A DNA stretch of 64,000 nucleotides from the NCBI GenBank assembly GCA_036273855.1, contig DASUGU010000103.1, positions 1 through 64,000 on the forward strand. Reading direction: 5' to 3'. Below are positions 23,761 to 32,591 of the stretch, in pieces. The translations under genes were made by a program, and so were the position numbers. The stretch's first letter is position 1. Each line of letters opens with the position of its first letter. This DNA is from DATEPR01 sp036273855. Its GTDB lineage: Bacteria > Actinomycetota > Actinomycetes > Mycobacteriales > Pseudonocardiaceae. The notes below the pieces were generated by a model. The model worked only from the letters and a program-made list of their open reading frames with translations, was not told the origin of the DNA and did no database searches.

Positions 23761-24959
23761 CTGTCAACGGACTGCTCGGCGAGGTGTCGGACGTCGGCAG
23801 GGACGGACGGCGGGGCGGGTACTCCCGGCACGCGTTCGACCGGGCCGAGAGCGAACTGCGGACGTGGTTCATCGAGCAGGCGGTGCGCCGCGGCCTCGAC
23901 GTGACCACCGACCGCAACAGCAACCTGTGGGCGTGGTGGGGAACACCGGGGCCGAACGCCGTGGTCACCGGCAGCCACCTGGACTCGGTGCCCGGCGGCG
24001 GCGCGTTCGACGGGCCGCTGGGCGTGGCGTCCGCGCTGGACGCCGTCGACCGGCTGCGGGCGGCCGGCGTCGAGCCGTCCCGGCCGGTGGCCGTGGTGAT
24101 GTTCGTCGAGGAGGAAGGCGGCCGGTTCGGTGTGCCGTGCCTCGGGTCCCGGCTGATGACCGGTGCCATCGACCCCGACGCGGCCCGGCGGCTCACCGAC
24201 GCCGACGGTTTCACCCTGGCCGAGGCCGCGGCCAAGGCCGGGTTCGAGCCGGAACGGTTCGGCCCGGACGACACCGCGCTGGCCGACGTCGGCTGCTTCG
24301 TGGAACTGCACGTCGAGCAGGGCCGGTTGCTGGACCGGATGCCCGGAGGGCACCCGGTTGCGGTGGCGTCGTCGATCCTGGCGCACGGCCGGTGGCGGTT
24401 CACCGTGACCGGCGAGGGCAACCACGCCGGCACCACCGAGATCGCCGACCGGCGCGACCCCATGCTGCCGGCGGCGTCGGCCGTGCTGGCGGCCCGGCGG
24501 GCGGTCGTCGACACGGAGGGGCGGGCCACCATCGGCCGGTTGGTGCCGGTGCCCGGCGGGTCCAACGTGATCGCGTCGGCGGTCGAGTTCTGGCTGGACG
24601 CCAGGGCGTCGTCGGCCGACCAGACCAGGGCGATCGTGCGGGATGTGGGCACCGAGGTGCGGGACGCGGCCACCGCCGAGGGCTGCGAGTTGGCCGTCCG
24701 GGAGGAGTCCTACGGCGACGCCGTGGTGTTCGACCCCGTGCTGCGCGACCGGTTGGCCGGCCTGCTCGGCGGGGTACCGGCGATTCCCACCGGCGCCGGC
24801 CACGACGCCGGCATCCTGGCCACCCGGGTGCCGACGGCGATGCTGTTCGTGCGCAACCCCACCGGTATCAGCCACGCACCGGACGAGCACGCCGAACCGC
24901 AGGACTGTGTCGCCGGTGCGCAGGCGCTGGCCACCGTGCTGGGCGAGCTGTGCCGGTAG
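23757..24959 (+). CDS. M20-family amidohydrolase (allantoate-amidohydrolase-like) in hut operon
   Basis: The 400-residue protein belongs to the M20 metallo-amidohydrolases related to allantoate amidohydrolase and N-carbamoyl-amino-acid hydrolase. Metal ligands visible are GSHLDS (H74), the AFDGPLG aspartate, EEEGGRFG (E119/E120), ELHVEQG (H185) and SHAPDEH near the C-terminus. Within a hut operon that has HutF but no HutG, the likely substrate is N-formylglutamate, releasing formate and glutamate. That assignment is inference from context; the family itself hydrolyses carbamoyl, formyl or ureido groups. Its start overlaps the hutU stop and its end overlaps hutF. Confidence 0.88.
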   Translation: MTVNGLLGEVSDVGRDGRRGGYSRHAFDRAESELRTWFIEQAVRRGLDVTTDRNSNLWAWWGTPGPNAVVTGSHLDSVPGGGAFDGPLGVASALDAVDRLRAAGVEPSRPVAVVMFVEEEGGRFGVPCLGSRLMTGAIDPDAARRLTDADGFTLAEAAAKAGFEPERFGPDDTALADVGCFVELHVEQGRLLDRMPGGHPVAVASSILAHGRWRFTVTGEGNHAGTTEIADRRDPMLPAASAVLAARRAVVDTEGRATIGRLVPVPGGSNVIASAVEFWLDARASSADQTRAIVRDVGTEVRDAATAEGCELAVREESYGDAVVFDPVLRDRLAGLLGGVPAIPTGAGHDAGILATRVPTAMLFVRNPTGISHAPDEHAEPQDCVAGAQALATVLGELCR

Positions 24960-26266
24960 CGTTCTGGTGCCGTCGGGCGTGGCTGGACGGCGGCACGGTC
25001 GCCGACGTGCTGGTGTCAGCTGACGACGGCACGATCACGTCGGTGGAGATCGGCGTGCCGGAACCGATCGGCGCGGTCCGGCTGACCGGGGTGGTGTTCC
25101 CCGGGTTCGCCAACGCCCACTCGCACGCGTTCCACCGGGCGCTGCGCGGCCGGACCAACGGCGGCGGCGGCACGTTCTGGACGTGGCGCTCGGCGATGTA
25201 CCGGCTCGCCGGGCGGCTGGACCCGGACAGCTACTACGAGTTGGCGCGGCTGGTGTACGCCGAGATGGTGCTCGCCGGGTTCACCTGCGTCGGCGAGTTC
25301 CACTACCTGCACCACTCACCCGGCGGGACTCCCTATGCCGACCCGAACGCGATGGGGTCGGCCCTGATCGCGGCGGCCGCTGATGCCGGGATCCGGTTGA
25401 CGTTGCTGGACACGTGCTACCTGGCCGGTGGGCTCGGGCCCGACGGGTACGCGCCGCTGGCCGGGCCTCAGGTGCGGTTCGGCGACGGTTCCGTCGAGGG
25501 GTGGGCGGCTCGTGTCGCGTCGTTGAACGACTCGCCGTCGGTGCGGATCGCCGCGGCCGTGCACTCGGTGCGGGCCGTGCCGGCGTCGGCGTTGCCTGCC
25601 GTCGCCGCGTTCGCCGCCGGTCGGCCGGTGCACGTCCACCTGTCCGAGCAGCCTGCCGAGAACGAGGCATGCCAGGCGTACCACGGGTGTTCGCCGACCG
25701 AACTGCTGGCCGCCACGGGGGTGCTCGGTCCTGCTACGACGGCCGTGCATGCCACGCATCTGTCTGCCTCGGACGTCGCCACGCTGGGCTCGACGGCGTG
25801 CTTCTGTCCGACCACCGAGGCCGATCTGGCCGACGGCATCGGTCCGGCCCGGTCGTTGGCCGACGCCGGATGTTCTCTCGCGTTGGGCACGGATCAGCAC
25901 GTGTCGATCGATCCGTTCGCCGAGTTGCGCGGGTTGGAGCGGGGGGAACGGTTGCGTAGCGGTTGCCGTGGCCGGTTCACGCCCGCCGAGCTGGTGGCGT
26001 GTGCGACGGTCGCGGGTCACCGTTCGCTGGGTTGGCCGTCCGGCGGTCGGATCGCGGTGGGCGCGCCCGCCGACCTGGTCTCGGTCCGCACCGACAGCCC
26101 GCGCACCGCCGGAGCCCATCCGGACGAGGTGGCGTTCGCGGCTGACGCGTCCGATGTGGACATCGTGGTGGTGGGGGGCAGGGTGGTGGTGCGCGACGGG
26201 AGCCACCAGCTGGTCGGTACGGTCGGACCGGCACTGGCCAGGACGATCGGAGACGTGGTGGCATGA
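24950..26266 (+). CDS. hutF: Formimidoylglutamate deiminase
   Basis: This amidohydrolase-superfamily enzyme (438 residues) deaminates N-formimidoyl-L-glutamate to N-formyl-L-glutamate. Zinc-binding motifs are NAHSHAFHRA (H57, H59), HVHLSEQPAEN, HATHLS and GTDQHVSIDP, the HutF set. GTG at 24950 overlaps the amidohydrolase gene by 10 bp; the frame is open upstream but the family N-terminus begins here. Presence of HutF means the operon follows the pathway that yields formylglutamate rather than direct formimidoyl transfer or hydrolysis to formamide. Confidence 0.94.
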   Translation: MPVAFWCRRAWLDGGTVADVLVSADDGTITSVEIGVPEPIGAVRLTGVVFPGFANAHSHAFHRALRGRTNGGGGTFWTWRSAMYRLAGRLDPDSYYELARLVYAEMVLAGFTCVGEFHYLHHSPGGTPYADPNAMGSALIAAAADAGIRLTLLDTCYLAGGLGPDGYAPLAGPQVRFGDGSVEGWAARVASLNDSPSVRIAAAVHSVRAVPASALPAVAAFAAGRPVHVHLSEQPAENEACQAYHGCSPTELLAATGVLGPATTAVHATHLSASDVATLGSTACFCPTTEADLADGIGPARSLADAGCSLALGTDQHVSIDPFAELRGLERGERLRSGCRGRFTPAELVACATVAGHRSLGWPSGGRIAVGAPADLVSVRTDSPRTAGAHPDEVAFAADASDVDIVVVGGRVVVRDGSHQLVGTVGPALARTIGDVVA

Positions 26267-27420
26267 GCGTGCTGATCACCGGGATCGGTGAGTTGACCAC
26301 CAACGACGACGAGCTCGGGCAGTTGACGGACGCGGCGCTGGTGCTGGACTCCGGTCGGGTGGCGTGGGTCGGATCGGGTCGTGCGGCGCCCGTCGCGGAC
26401 CTCCGGGTGGACGTGGCCGGGCGGGCCGTGCTGCCGGGGTGGGTGGACAGCCACACGCACCTGGTGTTCGCGGGGGACCGGACGGCGGAGTTCGCGGCGA
26501 GGATGGCCGGCGCGCCGTACCGGGCCGGTGGGATCGCGACGACGGTTGCCGCTACGCGGGCGGCGAGCGATTCCGTGCTGACCGCCACGCTGCGCCGGCA
26601 CGTCGCCGAGGCGCATGCGCAGGGGACGACGTGTCTGGAGACGAAGACCGGGTACGGGCTGACGGTGGCCGACGAGGTGCGGTCGGCCCGGCTGGCCGGC
26701 CTGCAGGTCGACGAGGTGACGTTTCTCGGCGCTCACCTGGTGCCTTCCGGTGTTTCTCCGGATGAATATGTGGAGTTGGTGTGTGGGCCGATGTTGGCCG
26801 CTGTTGCGCCATTTGTGCGGTGGGCGGATGTGTTCTGCGAGGAGGGGGCTTTCGACTACGACCAGTCGCGGGCCGTTTTGACGGCGGCGTCGCGGTGTGG
26901 TCTGGGGTTGCGGGTGCACGGGAATCAGTTGGGGCCCGGGCCCGGGGTTTCGTTGGCTGTCGAGCTTGGGGCGGCCTCTGTTGACCACTGCACTTATTTG
27001 AGCAAGTCCGATGTGGATGCTTTGGCTGGGTCGGATACTGTTGCCGCCTTGTTGCCGGCGTGCGATTTGTCCACTCGTCAGCCGTTGGCCGATGCCCGGT
27101 CGTTGTTGGATGCCGGGGCCACTGTTGCTTTGGCCACCAATTGCAATCCCGGGTCTTCTTATACGTCGTCCATGGCGTTTTGCGTGGCTACGGCGGTGTT
27201 GCAGATGCGGATGAGTGTGGCGGAGGCGGTGCGCGCGGCGACGTGGGGCGGGGCACGGGCTTTGCGCCGTGAGTCGGGGGACGGTGCGGTGGGGGTGTTG
27301 CGGCCGGGGAGCCGTGCTGATGTGCACGTGCTGAACGCACCGTCGGTGACGCACCTGGCGTACCGACCGGGGGTCCCGCTCAGCTATGCGGTGTGGCGCT
27401 GCGGCCTGCGAGTGCTGTGA
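26263..27420 (+). CDS. hutI: Imidazolonepropionase
   Basis: The 385-residue amidohydrolase opens the ring of 4-imidazolone-5-propionate to give formimidoylglutamate. Motifs include the zinc ligands in VDSHTHLVFAG (H64, H66), the GTTCLETKTGYGL strand, VHGNQLG, and the late ATNCNPGSSYT, all family-typical. The start overlaps the hutF stop by ATGA. From about 26750 to 27210 codon use changes sharply: leucine is almost always TTG and many codons end in T, while flanking parts of the same gene use CTG and end in C or G. The protein sequence stays conserved, so the gene is probably functional. Confidence 0.95.
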   Translation: MSVLITGIGELTTNDDELGQLTDAALVLDSGRVAWVGSGRAAPVADLRVDVAGRAVLPGWVDSHTHLVFAGDRTAEFAARMAGAPYRAGGIATTVAATRAASDSVLTATLRRHVAEAHAQGTTCLETKTGYGLTVADEVRSARLAGLQVDEVTFLGAHLVPSGVSPDEYVELVCGPMLAAVAPFVRWADVFCEEGAFDYDQSRAVLTAASRCGLGLRVHGNQLGPGPGVSLAVELGAASVDHCTYLSKSDVDALAGSDTVAALLPACDLSTRQPLADARSLLDAGATVALATNCNPGSSYTSSMAFCVATAVLQMRMSVAEAVRAATWGGARALRRESGDGAVGVLRPGSRADVHVLNAPSVTHLAYRPGVPLSYAVWRCGLRVL

Positions 27421-27421
27421 C

Positions 27422-27985
27422 TCAGGGCAGCTTCGGCTCGATCAACTTCGCGTACTGATTCGCCAACGTGCAGGCGGCGTCGATGTCGGAGTCGCTGGTG
27501 TTGGCCGTGACGTCGACCCGCGACGTCGGCGTGACGCCGATGATGACCACGCAGACATCGCCGGAGGTCTGTTTCGCCTGAACGGCCTGGTGGTGGCCGA
27601 TCGACTCGTTGGTCATCGCATAGCCGTCGCTGGTGAAGTCGCTGATCCCCTGGCTGTCGCGAATGTCCGCGCCGATGACGAAGCCGGGAGCGTTCAGGCT
27701 CACCTTCTTGGTCCAACGGCAGCTCCGTGCGCCGGAGCCACTCTTCGGACCACTGCTGATCACGCCGTTCTGGCTCTGCACCGAGCTGTCCAGCAGATCG
27801 CACGGCTGAAGGGCGGCCAACGCCGCGCCGCCGTTACCGGTCGTGGTGCCGCTACTTGACGGTGGCTGTGACGACTGAACCGGCGTGCCGGTGCCCGGCG
27901 TAGAACTGCTGCATGCGGCCAATCCGAACAGGCCAGCGGCGAGTACGACCACGGTGGCGAGCCGACCGTTCACAACGCTCCTCAT
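27422..27985 (-). CDS. DUF3558 family lipoprotein
   Basis: The product has a lipoprotein signal peptide ending in the lipobox LAAC, then a Ser/Thr/Pro/Gly linker and a DUF3558 domain (CDLLD, RSCRW, CTLANQYA, ending in PKLP) with two probable disulfide cysteine pairs. DUF3558 is frequent in Pseudonocardiaceae and mycobacteria, anchored outside the membrane, of unknown function. GTG at 27973 has GAGGAG just upstream and may be the true start instead of ATG at 27985. It is convergent with hutI, with one base between stops, and follows a small acidic protein gene. Confidence 0.85.
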   Translation of the reverse strand: MRSVVNGRLATVVVLAAGLFGLAACSSSTPGTGTPVQSSQPPSSSGTTTGNGGAALAALQPCDLLDSSVQSQNGVISSGPKSGSGARSCRWTKKVSLNAPGFVIGADIRDSQGISDFTSDGYAMTNESIGHHQAVQAKQTSGDVCVVIIGVTPTSRVDVTANTSDSDIDAACTLANQYAKLIEPKLP

Positions 27986-28019
27986 GGATGGCGGACCAAC
28001 GCTGTCGGCAACTACTCGA

Positions 28020-28442
28020 TCAGGGCGCCAACATCTTCGAGAGGGCCGCCTCGGTCTCGTCGTAGTTGGTCGTCGCCTTCTTGTACGCCGACATCATGTC
28101 GTTCAGCGTGGCCTTCAGGTTGTCGACGGCCGGGGCGATGCCATGCGGGTAGGTGCCGGACTGCTGCGTGAACGGAGCGACGACAGTCGCGCCGGGAGTC
28201 TGGCCCAGCTTCGGCGCCAGACTCACGGTCGTCACATCAGCGTCCAACCCGCCGAGCGTGTCGAGGGCGTCCATGCATGCCTTGATCAGGGTCGCTGCTG
28301 CGTCCGGGTCGATGTGGAAGCCGGAGCCGGCTGAGGAGGCGAAGCCTTTGGCTGCGCTCTGGATTTGGGCGGCTTGCTTGTTGACTTCGTCGATCTGGGC
28401 TTCGAGGGCGGCTCCGCCACCGCCGTCTTCTTCTTCCAGCAT
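28020..28442 (-). CDS. Small helical protein, WXG100/ESX-associated-like
   Basis: The 140-residue protein starts with an acidic, glycine-rich segment (MLEEEDGGGG) and is then largely alpha-helical (EAQIDEVNKQAAQIQSAAK and a C-terminal LKATLNDMMSAYKKATTNYD helix). It has no signal peptide. Its size and helix layout recall the WXG100-like partners that sit beside DUF3558 lipoproteins in Pseudonocardiaceae, but no WXG motif is present, so ESX export is only a possibility. ATG at 28442 has GGAGG upstream. Co-directional with the DUF3558 gene 34 bp downstream. Confidence 0.65.
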   Translation of the reverse strand: MLEEEDGGGGAALEAQIDEVNKQAAQIQSAAKGFASSAGSGFHIDPDAAATLIKACMDALDTLGGLDADVTTVSLAPKLGQTPGATVVAPFTQQSGTYPHGIAPAVDNLKATLNDMMSAYKKATTNYDETEAALSKMLAP

Positions 28443-28530
28443 GATCCACAGCCTCCCTACCCGCTCCGGGCACAACCTGTTGGCAACCGTAGCGCAGCCG
28501 CGTCCGCCTCGTGGCGGTTTGGCCGAACCG

Positions 28531-28704
28531 TCACTCGTCCTCGTCGTCCCTGGCCAGGTACGTGGCCAACCTTTCCACGGCGTCCTCGAAGGTCGGGTTC
28601 TCGTCGACGAAGGCGCGCATGCGGTCGGCGAGCCAGCGCAGGGTTACCTGGTCGTCCCCGCGCCGCTCCTCCAGCTCCTCGATACCGCGGTCCGTGAAGT
28701 ACAT
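28531..28704 (-). CDS. DUF6104 small protein linked to kgd
   Basis: A 57-residue protein (starts MYFTDRGIEELEERRGDDQV) with a helical, charged sequence and an acidic end (ARDDEDE). Its ATG overlaps the kgd stop in TGATG, so it is translationally coupled to kgd. This tiny gene is commonly found directly downstream of kgd in actinobacteria. Its role is unknown; the fixed linkage suggests a part in regulating or assembling the 2-oxoglutarate enzyme. Confidence 0.85.
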   Translation of the reverse strand: MYFTDRGIEELEERRGDDQVTLRWLADRMRAFVDENPTFEDAVERLATYLARDDEDE

Positions 28705-31700
28705 CAGCCGAATGCGGTTGTGATGACGTCGCGCTGTTCGACCTCGTGGACCTTGCTCGAACCGGACGCGGGGGCGGACATGGCGCGGCGGGACACTCGG
28801 CGGAGGCTGCCGCACAGGTCGGGCAGCATCTCCGGGAGCGCGAGGCCGAGGAACGGCCACGCGCCCTGGTTGGCCGGCTCCTCCTGGACCCACCGGACGT
28901 CGTGCGCGTTCGGGTACCGGCGCAGTGCCTCGGCCAGGCGCCGTTGGGGCACCGGGTAGTACTGCTCCAGCCGGACGATCGCCGTGTCCGTGGCGCCCAG
29001 CCTGGCCTGCTCGGCGGCCAGCTCGTAGTAGATCTTGCCGCTGCACAGCAGGACCCGCCGCACACCGGCCGGATCGGGCCGGGTGGGGTCGTCGATCACG
29101 GACAGGAACTTCGAGTCGGTGAAGTCGGCCAGCGGGCTGACCGCTGCCTTGTTGCGCAGCATCGACTTGGGCGTGAACACGACCAGCGGCCGCTGCACGC
29201 CGTCGAGGGCATGCCGGCGCAGCAGGTGGAAGTAGCTGGCGGGGGTGGACGGCATGGAGACCGTCATCGACCCCTCGGCGCACAGTTGCAGCCACCGCTC
29301 GATGCGGCCCGACGTGTGGTCCGGACCTTGTCCCTCGTGGCCGTGGGGCAGCAGCACCACGACGTTGGACCGCTGGCCCCACTTGGCCTCGGCCGACGAG
29401 ATGAACTCGTCGATCACCGACTGGGCACCGTTGACGAAGTCGCCGAACTGGGCCTCCCACAGCACCAGCGCCTCGGGGTTGGCCACCGAGTAGCCGTACT
29501 CGAAGCCCAGTGCCGCGTACTCGCTCAGCGCCGAGTCGTACACCAGGAACCGGCCCTGATCGTCGGACAACTCGCGGAGCGGCACGTACTCTGCGCCGGT
29601 CTTGCGGTCGATCAGCAGCGAGTGCCGCTGGACGAAGGTGCCACGCCGGGAGTCCTGGCCGGACAGGCGGATCAGCCTGCCCTCCAGGATCAGTGAGCCG
29701 AACGCCAGCAACTCCGCGAACGCCCAGTCGATCTCGCCCTCGGTGGACATCTTGGCCCGCCGCTCCAGCACCGGCTTGACCCTCGGGTGCGGCGTGAAGC
29801 CCTCCGGCAGGTCCAGGTGGGCCCGGCCGATCCTGGCGACCGTCTCGGCCGGGATGGCCGTGGCCAGCTTGGTCGGGATGGGCTGCTCGGACTCGATGGA
29901 CGGGCTGGCGTGCTGGGGCGCCTTCTCCAGTTCGCGGACCTCGTTGAACACGTGTTCCAACTGGCTGGAGAAGTCCCGCAGCGCGGTCTCGGCCTCTTCC
30001 ATGGAGATGTCGCCCCGGCCGATCAGCGACTCGGTGTACGTCTTCCGGACGCTGCGCTTGGCGTCGATGATGTCGTACATCGCGGGCTGGGTCATCGACG
30101 GGTCGTCGCCCTCGTTGTGGCCACGCCGCCGGTAGCAGACCATGTCGATCACGACGTCCTTGTGGAACGCCTGCCGGTACTCGACGGCCAGCTTGGCCAC
30201 CCAGTAGCACGCCTCGGGGTCGTCGCCGTTCACGTGGAACACCGGGGCGCCGATCATCTTGGCCACGTCGGTGCAGTACTTGGACGACCGGGAGTGCTCC
30301 GGGTTGGTGGTGAACCCGACCTGGTTGTTCACGATGATGTGGACCGTGCCGCCGGTGCGGTAACCGCGCAGCAGCGCCAGGTTCAGCGTCTCGGCCACCA
30401 CGCCCTGGCCGGCGAACGCCGCGTCGCCGTGCATGGCGACCGGCAGCACCGTGAAGCCGTCCTCGGAACCCTTGTCCAGCAGGTCCTGCTTGGCCCGGGT
30501 GATGCCCTCCAGCACCGGGTCGACGGCCTCCAGGTGGGACGGGTTCGCGGTCAGCGACACCCTGGTCTCGCCGTCGCCGAACATCCGGAAGTACTTGCCC
30601 TCGGCGCCCAGGTGGTACTTGACGTCACCGGAGCCGTGCGCCTGGCCGGGGTCGATGTTGCCCTCGAACTCGCGGAAGATCTGCGAGATCGGCTTGCCCA
30701 CGATGTTGGCCAGCACGTTCAGCCGGCCGCGGTGCGGCATGCCGATGACGACCTCGTCCAGTTCGTGCTCGGCAGCCTTGTCCAGCACCGCGTCCAGCAA
30801 CGCGATGACCGTTTCGCCGCCCTCCAGCGAGAACCGCTTCTGGCCGACGTACTTGGTCTGCAGGAACGTCTCGAACGCCTCGGCCGCGTTCAGCTTCGAC
30901 AGGATGTACTTCTGCACGGCCGTCGGGGGCTTCTCGTGCTTGACCTCGACGCGGTCCTGCAGCCAGCGCCGCTCGGCGGGCTCCAGGATGTGCATGTACT
31001 CGACACCGACCGTGCGGCAGTAGGAGTCGCGCAGTACGCCCAGGACGTCGCGCAGCTTCATCGTGTCGTGGTTGGCGAACCCGGCGACCGGGAAGGCCCG
31101 GTCCAGGTCCCACAGGGTCAGGTTGTGCGACAGCACGTCCAGGTCGTCGTGCCGGCGCTGGCGGTAGTTCAGCGGGTCGACGTCGGCCATCAGGTGGCCG
31201 CGCGTGCGGTACGCGTCGATCAGTTCCAGCACCCGGGCGGTCTTGTCGACCGCGCCCTCGGGGATGTCCTGCACCCAGCGGACCGGCTCGTAGGGCAGCC
31301 GCAGCGACGTGAACACGTCGTCGTAGAAGCCGTCCTCGCCGAGCAGCAACTGGTGGATCCGGCGCAGGAACTCGCCGGACTCGGCACCCTGGATGATCCG
31401 GTGGTCGTAGGTGGACGTCAGCGTGATGATCTTGCTCACGCCCATGGTGACCAGGGTCTGCTCGCTGGTGCCCTGGAACGGCGCCGGGTACTCCATGGCG
31501 CCGACACCGACGATCGTGCCCTGACCGGCGGTCAGCCGGGGCACCGAGTGGTTGGTGCCGATGGTGCCCGGGTTGGTCAGCGAGATCGTCGTGCCGGTGA
31601 AGTCGTCCGTGGTCAGCGAGCCGCCGCGGGCCTTGCGGATGATGTCCTCGTACGCCTGCCAGAACTGGCTGAACGACATCCCCTCGCAGCCCTTGATGGA

Positions 31701-32429
31701 CGCGACCACCAGCGTCCGGCCGCCGTCCCTGGTGGGCAGGTCGATGGCCAGGCCGAAGTTCACGTGCTCCGGCGTGACGATCGTCGGCTTGCCGTTCACC
31801 TCGGCGAAGTGCCGGTTCATGTTCGGGTACGCCTCGAGGGCGCGCACCACCGCGTAGCCGATGAGGTGGGTGAACGAGACCTTCCCGCCCCTGGTCCGCT
31901 TCAGGTGGTTGTTGATCACGATGCGGTTGTCGGCGAGCAGCTTCGCCGGCACCGCGCGCACGCTGGTCGCGGTCGGCACGGTGAGCGACTGCTGCATGTT
32001 CTTGACGATCGCGGCGGCGGCACCGCGGATCGGGCTGACCTGCTCACCCTCGACCGGCTTGACCGGGGCCGCCTTGGCGGCGGCGGCCGGCGCGGGCTTG
32101 CCCGTGTTGGGCAGGCCGCTGGTCGGCGGCGGGGTCGGCACGGCACTCGGCGCGGGCGCCGGCGGTGGTGTGCGGACGACCTGCCCGTTGGTCCTCGGCG
32201 CCGCGGGGGGCGTCGTGGTGCCGATCGTGCCGGCTGCCTCGGTGGCCGCGCTCCCGGTGGGCTGTGCGACGTTGTCCCCCACACCGGCAGCGCGCTGCGC
32301 CGGCTTGTAGTCGGCGAAGAAGTCGTGCCAGGCCGGGTCTACCGACGACGGGTCCGCGAGGAACTGCTCGTACATCTCCTCGACGAGCCACTCGTTCGAA
32401 CCGAACTGTGACGCGGTGCTGCTGGACAC
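28704..32429 (-). CDS. kgd: Multifunctional 2-oxoglutarate decarboxylase/dehydrogenase E1-E2
   Basis: The 1241-residue actinobacterial fusion combines an E2-like succinyltransferase domain with the ThDP-dependent E1 of 2-oxoglutarate dehydrogenase. An N-terminal helix (SNEWLVEEMYEQFLADP), a Pro/Ala-rich linker, the acyltransferase domain (about 115-330, with DHRIIQGAESGEF) and the E1 part (about 345-1241, with GDAAFAGQGVVAETLNLALL and NNQVGF for ThDP) are in family order. It feeds the TCA cycle and is regulated by acetyl-CoA and by the FHA protein GarA/OdhI. It has no lipoyl domain, as usual for KGD. GTG at 32429 follows a GAGGCGAG stretch. Coupled to the DUF6104 gene. Confidence 0.97.
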   Translation of the reverse strand: MSSSTASQFGSNEWLVEEMYEQFLADPSSVDPAWHDFFADYKPAQRAAGVGDNVAQPTGSAATEAAGTIGTTTPPAAPRTNGQVVRTPPPAPAPSAVPTPPPTSGLPNTGKPAPAAAAKAAPVKPVEGEQVSPIRGAAAAIVKNMQQSLTVPTATSVRAVPAKLLADNRIVINNHLKRTRGGKVSFTHLIGYAVVRALEAYPNMNRHFAEVNGKPTIVTPEHVNFGLAIDLPTRDGGRTLVVASIKGCEGMSFSQFWQAYEDIIRKARGGSLTTDDFTGTTISLTNPGTIGTNHSVPRLTAGQGTIVGVGAMEYPAPFQGTSEQTLVTMGVSKIITLTSTYDHRIIQGAESGEFLRRIHQLLLGEDGFYDDVFTSLRLPYEPVRWVQDIPEGAVDKTARVLELIDAYRTRGHLMADVDPLNYRQRRHDDLDVLSHNLTLWDLDRAFPVAGFANHDTMKLRDVLGVLRDSYCRTVGVEYMHILEPAERRWLQDRVEVKHEKPPTAVQKYILSKLNAAEAFETFLQTKYVGQKRFSLEGGETVIALLDAVLDKAAEHELDEVVIGMPHRGRLNVLANIVGKPISQIFREFEGNIDPGQAHGSGDVKYHLGAEGKYFRMFGDGETRVSLTANPSHLEAVDPVLEGITRAKQDLLDKGSEDGFTVLPVAMHGDAAFAGQGVVAETLNLALLRGYRTGGTVHIIVNNQVGFTTNPEHSRSSKYCTDVAKMIGAPVFHVNGDDPEACYWVAKLAVEYRQAFHKDVVIDMVCYRRRGHNEGDDPSMTQPAMYDIIDAKRSVRKTYTESLIGRGDISMEEAETALRDFSSQLEHVFNEVRELEKAPQHASPSIESEQPIPTKLATAIPAETVARIGRAHLDLPEGFTPHPRVKPVLERRAKMSTEGEIDWAFAELLAFGSLILEGRLIRLSGQDSRRGTFVQRHSLLIDRKTGAEYVPLRELSDDQGRFLVYDSALSEYAALGFEYGYSVANPEALVLWEAQFGDFVNGAQSVIDEFISSAEAKWGQRSNVVVLLPHGHEGQGPDHTSGRIERWLQLCAEGSMTVSMPSTPASYFHLLRRHALDGVQRPLVVFTPKSMLRNKAAVSPLADFTDSKFLSVIDDPTRPDPAGVRRVLLCSGKIYYELAAEQARLGATDTAIVRLEQYYPVPQRRLAEALRRYPNAHDVRWVQEEPANQGAWPFLGLALPEMLPDLCGSLRRVSRRAMSAPASGSSKVHEVEQRDVITTAFG

Positions 32430-32591
32430 GGTTGGCGCTCGCCTCTATCCGTCTCGCTGTGGATCTGAAAGCCTCTCCGCCAGGCTAGTACGGACAACTT
32501 GAGCCGGGGCCCACCCTGCGGCGAGCGACCTGGGGTGTTGCGAACCTCACCAGGACGTTCATCTTCCGGGCAGGCGGTCAAGCATCAGTGT

